64,000 bases of DNA from JACCXG01 sp963750935 (lineage in GTDB: Bacteria; Acidobacteriota; Vicinamibacteria; Vicinamibacterales; 2-12-FULL-66-21). Made by a program: the position numbers and the translations under genes. The notes under the pieces were generated by a model, which was not told where the DNA came from, did not search any database, and saw only the letters and a program-made list of their open reading frames with translations. The DNA is taken from positions 62,001 to 126,000 of the forward strand of contig CAVVSR010000009.1 in assembly GCA_963750935.1 (NCBI GenBank), given 5' to 3'. This document shows positions 1 through 8,510 of this stretch, piece by piece; position 1 is the stretch's first letter, and each line of letters starts with the position of its first letter.

Positions 1-210
1 GAGATCGTCGAAGCGAAGCGGCGCGAGGTCGGGGCGCCGCCGCTGGCGGATCGCGATCCGAAGTATCTCGGACGCAGCGCCGACATCGAGAAGACGGCGC
101 AGAAGAATCCGTTCTTCCGCGAACCGCTGCACATCCAGACCGCCTCCGATCTCGGTCTCGGCCGCTGGCAGCTCGGACAGATCGATCACCGCAAGCTGCG
201 GGTGGGCTAG
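1..210 (+). CDS. 3' end of an unrecognised protein (partial)
   Basis: Frame 1 is open from the window edge to a TAG at 208-210 and encodes the last 69 residues of a protein. The piece is hydrophilic and ends in HRKLRVG. It contains no motif I recognise and no membrane segment, so no function is offered. The codons are GC-rich like the neighbouring genes and the frame is uninterrupted, which supports real coding. The next gene starts about 45-60 bases downstream on the same strand, so it could be the upstream member of the same transcription unit. Confidence 0.6.
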   Translation, partial: EIVEAKRREVGAPPLADRDPKYLGRSADIEKTAQKNPFFREPLHIQTASDLGLGRWQLGQIDHRKLRVG

Positions 211-255
211 CAGGCTGATGAAAAGCCAGCCTCAAGCACCAGGTCAGCAGCGTAG

Positions 256-1308
256 GTGCACGGACGCATGCAGCAGAAGGACACGGACTGGGTCACGCTT
301 CTCGGCGGCAACGACCGCCGCGGCGGCACGACCGCGGCACGGCGCACGGGTCCGGCCGAGCTGATCTGGAAGGTCGCGCTCACCGACGGCATCCGCTCGA
401 GCCCGGTGCTGGCCGACGGCGTCCTCTATGTCACCAGCCGCGACGGCAGCGCCCATGCCTTCGACGCACGAACCGGCCGGGAGCGCTGGACGTTCGCGGC
501 CGGGGCCTCGGTGCATTCGACCCCGGCGATCTCCGGCGGCCTCGTCCTCTTCGGATGTGACGACGGCGCGGTCTATGCCGTCGACCGGACGTCGGGCCGC
601 CTGGAATGGACGTGCGCCGGCGGCGGTCCCGTGCTCACCTCGCCGATCGTCCAGCACGACCTCGTGTACTTCGGCGCGAACGACGGCGTGTTCCGGGCCG
701 CCGATCGCGGCAACGGCCGGCTGCGGTGGAGCCGTCCGTACGACTTCCAGATCTGTTCGACCGCATACGCGAGCGGGAAGCTGGTCTACTTCGGCTGCAG
801 CGACGGGCGCATCCGCGCACTCGACAGCGCCTCGGGCGCGGACGTCTGGCACCACCAGACCGGCGACGGCGTCATCGCCTCGCCCGCCGTGGCCGACGGG
901 ATGGTGCTGGTCGGATCCGAAGACTCCGTGTTCTACGCGCTCGACGCCGCGACCGGCAAGGTCCGGTGGACGCTCGAGACCGGCCTCGGCATCGCCTCGT
1001 CCGCCGCGGTCGCCGCCGGAAAGGTCTATGTCGGCGGCAAGGACGGTCACCTCTACGCGCTCGCGCTCGCCGACGGCAAGGTGCTGTGGAAGAGCCGCCC
1101 GATGCGGTCGATCATCGCCACGCCCGTCGTGGCCGATTCTGTTGTCTGCATCCAGGCGTTCTACGGCGCGACCCAGGCCTTCGACGCGACCACCGGCGCA
1201 GAGTTGTGGCGCGCCAACCTCGGCGGGTCGCTGCAGTCCACTCCAGTGCTGACCGGCGAGACGGTGTTCCTCGCGACCCACCCCGGTGTCGTGTATGCGC
1301 TTCGCTAG
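256..1308 (+). CDS. PQQ-like beta-propeller repeat protein
   Basis: The 350-residue product is a run of seven to eight blade repeats of about 38 residues. Each follows the pattern of a short VYFG or VYVG strand, a D/N-G loop, then A-D-x-x-T/S-G-x-x-x-W, as in BamB and quinoprotein propellers (for example GAVYAVDRTSGRLEW and DSVFYALDAATGKVRW). This fold serves as a binding scaffold or holds PQQ; no catalytic residues can be named. The first blade (DWVTLLGGNDRRGG) starts almost at the N-terminus and there is no signal peptide. The annotated GTG has a poor ribosome site; ATG at 268 is an alternative, and a lost exported N-terminus is possible. The end overlaps the following apbE-like gene, implying co-expression. 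Confidence 0.85.
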   Translation: MHGRMQQKDTDWVTLLGGNDRRGGTTAARRTGPAELIWKVALTDGIRSSPVLADGVLYVTSRDGSAHAFDARTGRERWTFAAGASVHSTPAISGGLVLFGCDDGAVYAVDRTSGRLEWTCAGGGPVLTSPIVQHDLVYFGANDGVFRAADRGNGRLRWSRPYDFQICSTAYASGKLVYFGCSDGRIRALDSASGADVWHHQTGDGVIASPAVADGMVLVGSEDSVFYALDAATGKVRWTLETGLGIASSAAVAAGKVYVGGKDGHLYALALADGKVLWKSRPMRSIIATPVVADSVVCIQAFYGATQAFDATTGAELWRANLGGSLQSTPVLTGETVFLATHPGVVYALR

Positions 1309-2329
1309 CGCGCCGGCGCCGCTGGCCGCGTCGCTGCTCGGGATTTGCCTGTCGACCGGCCTTTGGACCGCGCTTTCACCGGGGCTCGCCGCGGCGGTCT
1401 CCCCTGCCGCACCGATTCACGTTCAGCGGTACGCCATGGGGACGATGTTCGAGATCGTCGCCTACCACGATCCGCGCGGCGAGGCGGAGCGCGCGATCGG
1501 CGCGGCGATGACCGAGATCGAGCGGCTCGATGCGGTCATGAGCCACTATCGGCCCGACAGCGATCTGGCCAGGCTGATCCGCACCGCTCCGCACGGCCCC
1601 GTCGCCACCGACCCGGCGCTCTACGACGTGATCGAGCAGTCGCTGGAGTTCTCACGGCTGTCACGCGGCCGGTTCGACATCACGATCGGACCGTTGGTCG
1701 AGCTCTGGAAGCGCGCGTATGCCGAGGACACGCGGCCCTCGGACGACGACGTCGCGGCGGCACGGCGGTGCGTCGGCTTCGAACAGATCGAGCTCACCGC
1801 GCCGGACCGGGTCCGGTTCCGCTCCGCCTGCCTCCGCCTGGATCTCGGCGCGATCGGCAAGGGCTACGCGGTGGATCGCGCGATGGCGATCCTCGAGCGC
1901 GCCGGCCTCCGCAACGTGCTGATCGACGCCGGCGGCAGCTCGATCGCGGCCCGCGGGACGCCGCCTGGCGCCGCGGGCTGGAGCGTTCGGCTCGGCTCCG
2001 GCCGCTCCCGCACCGTCCTGCTCACGGCGGGCTCGCTGTCGACGTCGCAACAGCAGCTCGTGCCGTTCAACTCGACGCCTGGCGCATTCGGCGAGATCGT
2101 CGATCCGGCGACCGCCGCTCCAGCGACAGGCAGATCCGCCGTGACCGTCATCGCGCCGCGCGCCACGGTGTCGGACGCGCTCTCGACGACGCTGCTCCTG
2201 GTGCCGCGCGAGGACGTCGCGCGGGTGCTGTCCGGTTTTCCCGACGTGTCCGTGGTCTGGACGGCGTCGTCCGGCGAGATCACCGCCGGATACCGGCACG
2301 ATCGCGTCAGGTTCAGTCCGCCGCAATGA
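1295..2329 (+). CDS. apbE: FAD:protein FMN transferase (ApbE family)
   Basis: ApbE enzymes covalently attach FMN, taken from FAD, to Thr or Ser of exported redox proteins. The 344-residue product starts with a signal peptide (about residues 1-30, hydrophobic LAASLLGICLSTGLWTAL). It then shows family hallmarks: YAMGTMFEIV, the DAVMSHYRPDSDLARL region, FDITIGPLVELWKR, LDLGAIGKGYAVDRA, a glycine-rich NVLIDAGGSS loop and a C-terminal AVTVIAPRATVSDALSTTLLL Mg-binding region. I chose ATG 1295 over GTG 1286 because it leads directly into the signal peptide. It overlaps the upstream propeller gene by 14 bases, and its TGA overlaps the next start as ATGA, so the three genes form one unit. The flavinylated client is not obvious in the window. 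Confidence 0.93.
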   Translation: MRFASAPAPLAASLLGICLSTGLWTALSPGLAAAVSPAAPIHVQRYAMGTMFEIVAYHDPRGEAERAIGAAMTEIERLDAVMSHYRPDSDLARLIRTAPHGPVATDPALYDVIEQSLEFSRLSRGRFDITIGPLVELWKRAYAEDTRPSDDDVAAARRCVGFEQIELTAPDRVRFRSACLRLDLGAIGKGYAVDRAMAILERAGLRNVLIDAGGSSIAARGTPPGAAGWSVRLGSGRSRTVLLTAGSLSTSQQQLVPFNSTPGAFGEIVDPATAAPATGRSAVTVIAPRATVSDALSTTLLLVPREDVARVLSGFPDVSVVWTASSGEITAGYRHDRVRFSPPQ

Positions 2330-3675
2330 CCCGTTCCCTGCGCCTGACGGTCGTCGCGTTCGTGACGACGCTCGTGCTGACGGGCGCGGGCACGCGCGCG
2401 TCCGCCGAGATCCTGGTCCGATGGGATCAGGATCGGATGCCGTCCCCTCAGGCGCTCGGCATCACGACCGTCGTCATACCTGCCACCGCGACCACCGCGA
2501 TTCGTCAGGCGGTCGGCCAGGGCTACCGCGTGTTCCTCGAAGTGCCGTCCTCGGCGCTGGCCGGGTTCAAGGCGCCGCATCGCGGCATCGCCGGTGTCCT
2601 CGTCACCGGCAACCCGACCGACGCCGCGCTGCGCCTGCTCGCCCGGCAGATCGACACGCCGGGCGCCCGCGTGGCGGCGATCGACGAGCGCGGCAAGTGG
2701 CCGCACATCCGGACCAACTGGGTCACGCGCAACAACGACGTCCTCGTCGTCACGAACCGGTCGTCGCAGCCGTGGATCGAGAACAACGCGGCGCTGCTGC
2801 GGATCGCGCGCGCCGCCCACCCGGATCGGCCGGCAACGATCAGCTATCCATGGAAGCCGATCACGGTGGCCGACGCCGATCGGGGACCGTCGCTCGAGAA
2901 TTACCTGGTGGCGATCGCGGAAGCGGGGAGCTTCGGCGGGGACCTCGTGCTTCCGCTGCACGCCAGCCTGCAGCAGGGACTCGCGCAGGGCGATCCGCTC
3001 AGCCGGCGGGACTGGCAGGTGATCCGGCGCCACCTCGAGTTCTATGCCTGGGACCTGCCCGGCTCACACACGCCGATCGCCAGCGTCGCCGTCGTCACCG
3101 CGCAGCCGGACCAGCACTTCGAGGTGATGAACCTGCTGCTGCGGCACAACGTGCCGTTCGAGGTGATGGCGCCGGCGGCGCTGTCGAAGCAGCCGCCGGA
3201 CCGGTTCGGCCTGGTGATTGTGCTCGACGCGCTCGGCGCCGGCGACGCACCGTGGCGGAGCGGCCGCGCCGACTCGAAGACCGACGATCAGGTGACGTAT
3301 GCGTTCGGCAAGGGGAAGGTCGTCGAGCGGCTGAAGCCGATCGCCGACCCGAATGCGTTCGCGCTGGAGGCCCGGCGCCTGCTCGGACGCGACCACCGCG
3401 CCATCGAGATCTGGAACGGGATCACCGTGCTGGCGGCGCCCTACCAGCATCCGGACGGGTCGTCGATGCTGGTGACCGCGCTCAACTACGCGCACCAGCC
3501 GCTGCCGGTGCAGCTGCGGGTCCGCGGCACGTTCGCGGTGGTCCATTACGAGTCGCCCGACGAGCCGCTGACGCTGCTGCCCTACCAGCATCGCGGCGGC
3601 TACACCGAGTTCACGCTGCCCGCGCTGCGGATCGGCGCGCGGATCTTCCTGAGCGAGCGGCTACCGGATCGTTAG
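2326..3675 (+). CDS. Exported protein of unknown function, translationally coupled to apbE
   Basis: The product has 449 residues with an N-terminal signal peptide (MTRSLRLTVVAFVTTLVLTG). The start ATG overlaps the apbE stop as ATGA, so it is probably coupled to it. I do not recognise the family. The first 300 residues alternate beta-strands and helices, with ITTVVIPA and YRVFLEVP strands that resemble a TIM barrel. The last 100 residues (from about 350) are strand-rich, with LVTALNYAHQPLPVQLRVRG and a final LPALRIGARIFL, like the C-terminal beta-sandwich of glycoside hydrolases. A secreted carbohydrate-active or binding protein is therefore conceivable but unproven. The reading frame is intact and codon use matches its neighbours. 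Confidence 0.8.
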   Translation: MTRSLRLTVVAFVTTLVLTGAGTRASAEILVRWDQDRMPSPQALGITTVVIPATATTAIRQAVGQGYRVFLEVPSSALAGFKAPHRGIAGVLVTGNPTDAALRLLARQIDTPGARVAAIDERGKWPHIRTNWVTRNNDVLVVTNRSSQPWIENNAALLRIARAAHPDRPATISYPWKPITVADADRGPSLENYLVAIAEAGSFGGDLVLPLHASLQQGLAQGDPLSRRDWQVIRRHLEFYAWDLPGSHTPIASVAVVTAQPDQHFEVMNLLLRHNVPFEVMAPAALSKQPPDRFGLVIVLDALGAGDAPWRSGRADSKTDDQVTYAFGKGKVVERLKPIADPNAFALEARRLLGRDHRAIEIWNGITVLAAPYQHPDGSSMLVTALNYAHQPLPVQLRVRGTFAVVHYESPDEPLTLLPYQHRGGYTEFTLPALRIGARIFLSERLPDR

Positions 3676-3751
3676 GCGCATAGGCGCGCACAGCGCGCCC
3701 CGCCGGAGCGGAGTGGGGCGTTCGGGGCCCCCGCGAGCGACGGCGATGGGG

Positions 3752-3777
3752 GTCCGGCGGGGCGAAGCCCCCCGGAC
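3752..3777. terminator. GC-rich hairpin between convergent genes
   Basis: GTCCGG-C-GGGGC pairs with GCCCC-CCGGAC around a GAA loop, an 11-bp stem with one bulged C. It lies between the convergent ends of the unknown exported gene (3675) and ggt (3781). There is no T-run on either side, so it would be an atypical or Rho-assisted terminator. The preceding 60 bases also contain CCCCC and GGGGG tracts that could pair alternatively. Confidence 0.45.
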
Positions 3778-3780
3778 TAA

Positions 3781-5514
3781 TCAGTAGCCCAGCGCCATCC
3801 CGTCCTTCCGGATGTCCGACGCGCCGAGCAGCGCGCCGCTGGCGGGATCGATCATGATCGCCTGTCCGCCGCCCATCAGCGCGCGGTGCGTCAGCCCCGC
3901 CGCGGGCATGACGCGCTCGTGGCCGCGCGCCACGAGGCCGGCAATCACCGGCGCGCTCAGTCCATCCTCCATCATCACTCCGCGCCCGCTGATGTAGCGG
4001 ACGCGCGGCGCGTCGATCGCCTGCTGCAGGTTCATCCCGCGCGTGAGCAGGTTGACCAGCACCTGCACGTGGCCCTGCGCCTGGATGTCGCCGCCCATCA
4101 CCCCGTACGACATCAGCAGCCGGCCGTCCTTGAACAGCATCGCCGGGATGATGGTGTGGAACGGGCGCTTGCCCGGCTCGATCCGGTTGGGGTGCGCCGG
4201 ATCGAGCGAGAAGGCGCTGCCGCGGTTCTGCAGCATGATCCCGGTCTCGCCCGCGACGATGCCGGATCCGAACGCGTGGAAGATGCTGTTGATGAACGAC
4301 ACCGCGTTGCGGTCCTTGTCCACGACCGTGAAGTAGGTGGTGTCGCTGCCCATCGGCACGTCGCCGTAGGCCGGGGGATCGATGGCGCGGGCCGGGTCGA
4401 TCAGGGCGCGGCGCTTCGCCGCATAGTCCTTCTTCAGCAGCTCCTCGACCGGCAGCTTGCCGAACGACGGATCGGCGATATAGCGATTGCGATCGGCGAA
4501 CGCGATCTTGGTCGCCTCGATCATCGTGTGGTAGTAGCGCACGGCGTCGCCGCGGAGCGACGCCAGATCGATGCCCTCGAGGATGTTGAGGAGGAGCAGC
4601 GCGGTGAGACCCTGGCCGTTCGGCGGGATCTCGTGGAGGGTGTGCCCCTGATACGTCGTCGAGATCGGCTCGACCCACTCCGACTTGTGCGCCGCGAAGT
4701 CCTCCAGCGACAGCGCGCCGCCGTTCGCGCGGCAGTAGTCGACGATGGCGCGGGCGATGTCGCCGCGGTAGAAGGCGTCGCGTCCCCCCTTCGCGAGGGT
4801 GCGGAAGGTGCGGGCGAGGTTCTTCTGCACGAAGACGTCGCCCGGCTTCGGGGCGGCGCCGTTGACGAGAAAGGTGGCAGCCGCCGCCGGCGTCCGCCGC
4901 AGCTTCTCGACTTCCGGCACCCAGTCCTCGACGGTCTTCTCCATGAGCGGAAACCCGTCGTCTGCATACCCGATCGCCGGGGCCAGCAGATCGGCGAGCT
5001 TCATCGTGCCGAACTTCTCCAGGAGCGTGACCCAGCCGTCGAAGGCGCCGGGCACGGTGATCGCCTCCATGCCCGTCACCGGGATCGCGGTCATCTGCTT
5101 CGAGCGGAAATAGTCGAGGCTGAGCGCCCGCGGCGCCCGCCCGCTCGCGTTCAGGCCGAACAGGCGCTTCGCGCTGGACGAATACACCAGCATGAAGGCG
5201 TCGCCGCCGAGGCCGGTCATGTTGGGTTCGGTGACGTTCAGCACCGCCGCCATCGCAATGGCCGCGTCGACCGCGTTGCCGCCGCGCTTGAGGACGTCCA
5301 CGCCCACCTGGGAGGCGAGCGGCTGGCTGGTCGCCACCATGCCCTGCCGCGCCCGGACCACCGACCGCCCCGGCGGCGCGCCCGTGAACCACGCGTCCCG
5401 CGCCGGCTCCTGCGGCGCCTCCTCCGTCGCGGGCGTGGCGCCGGACACGTTGGCGCCGGCGACAACAGAGGTGGTGGCGGCGATCTCGAAGAACTCGCGG
5501 CGGTTCAGAGTCAT
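3781..5514 (-). CDS. ggt: Gamma-glutamyltransferase, Tat-type leader
   Basis: GGT is an Ntn-hydrolase that self-cleaves and hydrolyses or transfers the gamma-glutamyl group of glutathione and related amides outside the cytoplasm. The 577-residue product has family hallmarks: RQGMVATSQPLASQVGVDVL near the N-terminus, GGNAVDAAIAM, TGLGGDAFMLVY, and the autocleavage/nucleophile site GSDTTYFTVVDKD with the catalytic Thr near residue 391. This is followed by a MLQNRGSAFSLD region and a C-terminal VMGGDIQAQGHVQVL segment. The leader NRREFFEIAATTSVVAG has the twin Arg of a Tat signal. Start ATG at 5514 places this leader at the N-terminus. The gene stands alone, divergent from the FG-GAP gene, with repeat copy 1 between them. 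Confidence 0.95.
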   Translation of the reverse strand: MTLNRREFFEIAATTSVVAGANVSGATPATEEAPQEPARDAWFTGAPPGRSVVRARQGMVATSQPLASQVGVDVLKRGGNAVDAAIAMAAVLNVTEPNMTGLGGDAFMLVYSSSAKRLFGLNASGRAPRALSLDYFRSKQMTAIPVTGMEAITVPGAFDGWVTLLEKFGTMKLADLLAPAIGYADDGFPLMEKTVEDWVPEVEKLRRTPAAAATFLVNGAAPKPGDVFVQKNLARTFRTLAKGGRDAFYRGDIARAIVDYCRANGGALSLEDFAAHKSEWVEPISTTYQGHTLHEIPPNGQGLTALLLLNILEGIDLASLRGDAVRYYHTMIEATKIAFADRNRYIADPSFGKLPVEELLKKDYAAKRRALIDPARAIDPPAYGDVPMGSDTTYFTVVDKDRNAVSFINSIFHAFGSGIVAGETGIMLQNRGSAFSLDPAHPNRIEPGKRPFHTIIPAMLFKDGRLLMSYGVMGGDIQAQGHVQVLVNLLTRGMNLQQAIDAPRVRYISGRGVMMEDGLSAPVIAGLVARGHERVMPAAGLTHRALMGGGQAIMIDPASGALLGASDIRKDGMALGY

Positions 5515-5529
5515 GGCGAATACTAAAAC

Positions 5530-5766
5530 AATTCCCAACTCCCAACTCCCCCGCCTCCGCGCGCGTGGTGTTTTCAGGCGCGCTACGGCGAGGCCTCGCC
5601 AGAGCTTGCCACGCAATGATAGGCAAGCGGCGGCGGGCAACTCCCAAGCGGGTAGCTCGAACATCGGGGTGGAAGGCCCTCGAGCTTGCTGACTCGCACG
5701 ACTTTGACCCCATGGCCTCAAACGGCTCCGTTGGGAGTTGGAAGTTGGGAGTTGGGAGTTGAGGGT
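5530..5766. repeat. Modular palindromic intergenic repeat, copy 1 (with module A)
   Basis: The element begins with AACTCCC heptamers and ends with the reverse complement, GGGAGTT units. Inside is module A: the 14-bp palindrome GGCGAGGCCTCGCC, then a stem GCTTGCC...GGCAAGC with an 11-base loop, then CGGCGGGCAACTCCCAAG. The core between module A and the right end is more diverged here than in copies 3, 4 and 6. It fills the divergent intergenic region between ggt and the FG-GAP gene, and its right end supplies TTGGGA sequences upstream of a possible -10. Confidence 0.85.
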
Positions 5767-5772
5767 TAAACT
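5745..5772 (+). promoter_or_regulatory. Possible promoter of the FG-GAP gene, leaderless type
   Basis: TAAACT at 5767-5772 resembles a -10 box and TTGGGA at 5745-5750, within the right end of the repeat, could serve as -35 with a 16-base spacer. The ATG at 5782 follows 9 bases after the -10 and no Shine-Dalgarno sequence precedes it, so the transcript may start at or near the ATG. Weak matches; inference only. Confidence 0.3.
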
Positions 5773-5781
5773 GTGCCCGCC

Positions 5782-6997
5782 ATGAACACATCCACCACCA
5801 CAACCATGCTGTTTTCGGCTCTTGTCTTCGGCGTTGCGGCCGGCGGGCTTGCGACGGTCGAGACCGCGCCGCAGGGCGCGGCGCCGGCGCCGGCCGTGCA
5901 GTTCCGCGCGCAGGAGATTGCCACCGACTTCGGCGTCGGCTACGCGGTCGCGGCGGGCGACGTCAACGGCGACAAGCGCGTGGACGTCCTCGCGATCAGC
6001 GGCACCGAGCTGGTGTGGTTCGAAGCGCCGACCTGGGAGAAGCGCGTGATCCTCGCCGCCGGCGTCACCACCGCCGACAACGTCACCCTGGCGCCCCACG
6101 ACATCGACGGCGACGGCCGCCTCGACGTCGCGCTCGGCGCCGGCTGGACGCGCACGAACACCGGCACGCTGCAGTGGGTGAAGCAGAACGCTCCCGGCGC
6201 CACGCCGGCCTGGGAGATGTTCCCGATCGGCGCCGAGCCGAACCTGCATCGGATCAAGTGGGCCGACGTCGACGGCGACAAGAAGCTGGAGCTGATCGTC
6301 GCGCCGCTGCACGCCAAGGGGGGCAAGGGCACCGACGGCCCCGGCGCGCGGTTCCTCTCGTTCACGGTGCCGGCCAATCCGCAGAAGGATCCCTGGCCGA
6401 CCGAGATGATCACCGAGACCAACCACATTCATCACAACTTCCTGTTGATGCAGCTCGACAAGGATCCGGCGGACGAGATCGTCACCGCGAGCGCCGAAGG
6501 GCTGCGCAGCTGGGACCGCGGCAAGGACGGCACCTGGACGCCGACGGTGATCGGCGAGGGCGCGCCCGGCGAGGTCAAGCTCGGTCGCGTCGGCGGCCGC
6601 CGCATGCTGGCGACCGTCGACCCCTGGCACGGCGCCGGCATCGTCGTGTATGCGGAGACGCCGAAGGGGCCCTGGGCCAAGACGGTCATCGAGTCGCAGG
6701 AACGCGAAGGGCCACGCGCTCGGCTGGGCCGACTTCGACGGCGACGGCAACGAGGAGCTGGCGGCCGGCTGGCGCCGCGGCAAGCCTTCCGGGCTGGCGG
6801 TCTACCTGGTCGATCGTGAAGGCGCGCTCACGTCGAAGGTGATGGTGGACGAAGGCGGCATGGACACCGAGGACCTGATCGTCGGCGATTTCAACGGCGA
6901 CAAGCTGCCCGACATCGTCGCGTCGGGCCGGGCCACCCGCAACGTCAAGATCTACTGGAACGAAACCAAGCGGGACACCACGAAGAAGGGGAAGTAG
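5782..6997 (+). CDS. Exported FG-GAP/VCBS repeat protein, one frameshift
   Basis: After a signal peptide (MLFSALVFGVAAGGLATVE), the product is a series of integrin-like FG-GAP repeats recognisable by Asp-rich loops: DVNGDKRVDVLA, DIDGDGRLDVAL, DVDGDKKLELIV, DFDGDGNEELAA and DFNGDKLPDIVAS. These bind calcium and build a secreted or surface beta-propeller of about 400 residues. The frame shifts by +1 near 6698: VIESQ is followed in the next frame by NAKGHALGWADFDG, and removal of one duplicated G (CAGGAAC to CAGAAC) restores one protein. ATG 5782 is preferred to GTG 5773. The following amidohydrolase starts 2 bases after its stop, so the two are likely co-transcribed. Confidence 0.8.
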
Positions 6998-6999
6998 CC

Positions 7000-8286
7000 G
7001 TGCGGACGATGACGGCGGTGCGCTCGGCGTTCTGTTCACTCGCGCTGGTCGTGCTCGCGGCCCTGCCGGGCGCCGAGCCGCTTCGCTCGCAGCAGCCGCC
7101 CCAGGGCGATCTGCTGCTCAAGGGTGGCCACGTCATCGATCCCCGCAACGCCATCGACGCGGTGATGGACGTCGCCGTCGCCGGCGGAAAGGTGACGCGG
7201 GTCGCGGCGAACATCACGCCCGCGGCGGGCACGCGGGTGATCGACGCGACCGGCCTCTACGTGGTGCCCGGCCTCATCGACATCCACGCGCACGTGTTCT
7301 TCGGCACGGAGAAGGACGCGTATCTGAGCAATGCCGACGCCGCGGTGCCGCCCGACAGCCACTCGTTCAGGAGCGGCCAGACCACGATGGTCGATGCGGG
7401 CGGCGCCGGCTGGCGCAACTTCCTGCAGTTCAAGGAGCAGGTCATCGATCGGGCGCGCACGCGCGTGCTGGCCTTCATCAACATCGTCGGCTCGGGGATG
7501 AAAGGCGGGCCGGTCGAGCAGAACCTCGCCGACATGGACGCGAGGCTCACCGCGCAGCGGATCAAGCAGTACCGGGACCTGATCGTCGGCATCAAGGTCG
7601 CGCACTACATCGGGCCGGAATGGGATCCGGTGACCCGGGCGGTGGCCGCCGGCAAGGCGATGAACGTGCCGGTGATGGTCGACTTCGGCCGCAACACGCC
7701 GCCGCAGTCGCTGTCGGACCTGCTGCTGACGCACCTGCGTCCCGGCGACATCCTGACGCATACCTACGCGCACGTCGACGGCCGCACGCCGATCGTGGAC
7801 GAGAACGGCCAGGTGCGGCCGTTCGTGCTGGAAGCCCGCAAGCGCGGCGTGATCTTCGACGCCGGGCACGGCGGCGGGTCGTTCCTGTTCCGGCAGGCGG
7901 TGCCGGCGATGAAGCAGGGGTTCGTCCCTGACGTGATCAGCACGGATCTGCACACCGGCAGCCAGAACAGCGGGATGAAGGACATCCTCAACACGATGTC
8001 CAAGTTCCTGAACATGGGCATGCCGCTGAAGGACGTGATCAAGGCGAACACGTCACGCGCGGCCGACGTCATCAAGCGGCCTGAGCTGGGGCAGATCGGC
8101 GCCGGCGCGGAAGCGGACATCGCCGTGCTCGCGGTCCGCAAGGGCACGTTCGGCTTCATCGACAGCAGCGGTTTCCGGATGGCCGGCGATCAGAAGCTCG
8201 AGTGTGAGCTGACGATCAAAGGCGGCCAGGTCGTCTGGGATTTGAACGGCCGCTCGCGACCCGCGTGGACGAACGCTGCAAAATAA
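7000..8286 (+). CDS. Exported amidohydrolase/deacetylase-family metallohydrolase (first copy)
   Basis: This 428-residue M38-type protein resembles the predicted amidohydrolase/deacetylase group (COG3964-like). It has a Sec signal peptide (SLALVVLAALPGAEP), then LLLKGGHVIDPRNAIDAV, the metal-binding GLIDIHAHVF, a Lys in VGIKVAHYIG that fits the bridging carbamylated Lys, further His in LTHTYAH, and a C-terminal Asp in ISTDLHTGS. Such enzymes hydrolyse amide or ester bonds of small N- or O-acyl compounds; the substrate is unknown. The GTG start follows the FG-GAP stop by 2 bases. It is about 4 kb from a paralogue (11970-13307) and sits just before an Oar-like receptor, suggesting import and breakdown of one compound class. 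Confidence 0.9.
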   Translation: MRTMTAVRSAFCSLALVVLAALPGAEPLRSQQPPQGDLLLKGGHVIDPRNAIDAVMDVAVAGGKVTRVAANITPAAGTRVIDATGLYVVPGLIDIHAHVFFGTEKDAYLSNADAAVPPDSHSFRSGQTTMVDAGGAGWRNFLQFKEQVIDRARTRVLAFINIVGSGMKGGPVEQNLADMDARLTAQRIKQYRDLIVGIKVAHYIGPEWDPVTRAVAAGKAMNVPVMVDFGRNTPPQSLSDLLLTHLRPGDILTHTYAHVDGRTPIVDENGQVRPFVLEARKRGVIFDAGHGGGSFLFRQAVPAMKQGFVPDVISTDLHTGSQNSGMKDILNTMSKFLNMGMPLKDVIKANTSRAADVIKRPELGQIGAGAEADIAVLAVRKGTFGFIDSSGFRMAGDQKLECELTIKGGQVVWDLNGRSRPAWTNAAK

Positions 8287-8510
8287 CGGTTCAAAGTGCA
8301 GGATGCATGGTGGAAGGTTCGGCTGCGGTTCAGAGTTAGGGTTCGGGTGGGTGGACTTTGCACCCTGCGCCATGAGCCGTTCGTCACACGAGGATATGTG
8401 AGACCGGTTCCACAGCTTGACTCCCGGCACGCTGTAGACCATCGTTACGCTGCTGTCGCAGCGACTCATCGTTATCGCTGCTGATCTGGTCGATATCGCT
8501 GGAGGATCCA

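Noticed and set aside
8417..8445. Promoter of the first TonB receptor gene with TTGACT at 8417
   Set aside because: No acceptable -10 box is found 16-18 bases downstream; the match is a single hexamer.
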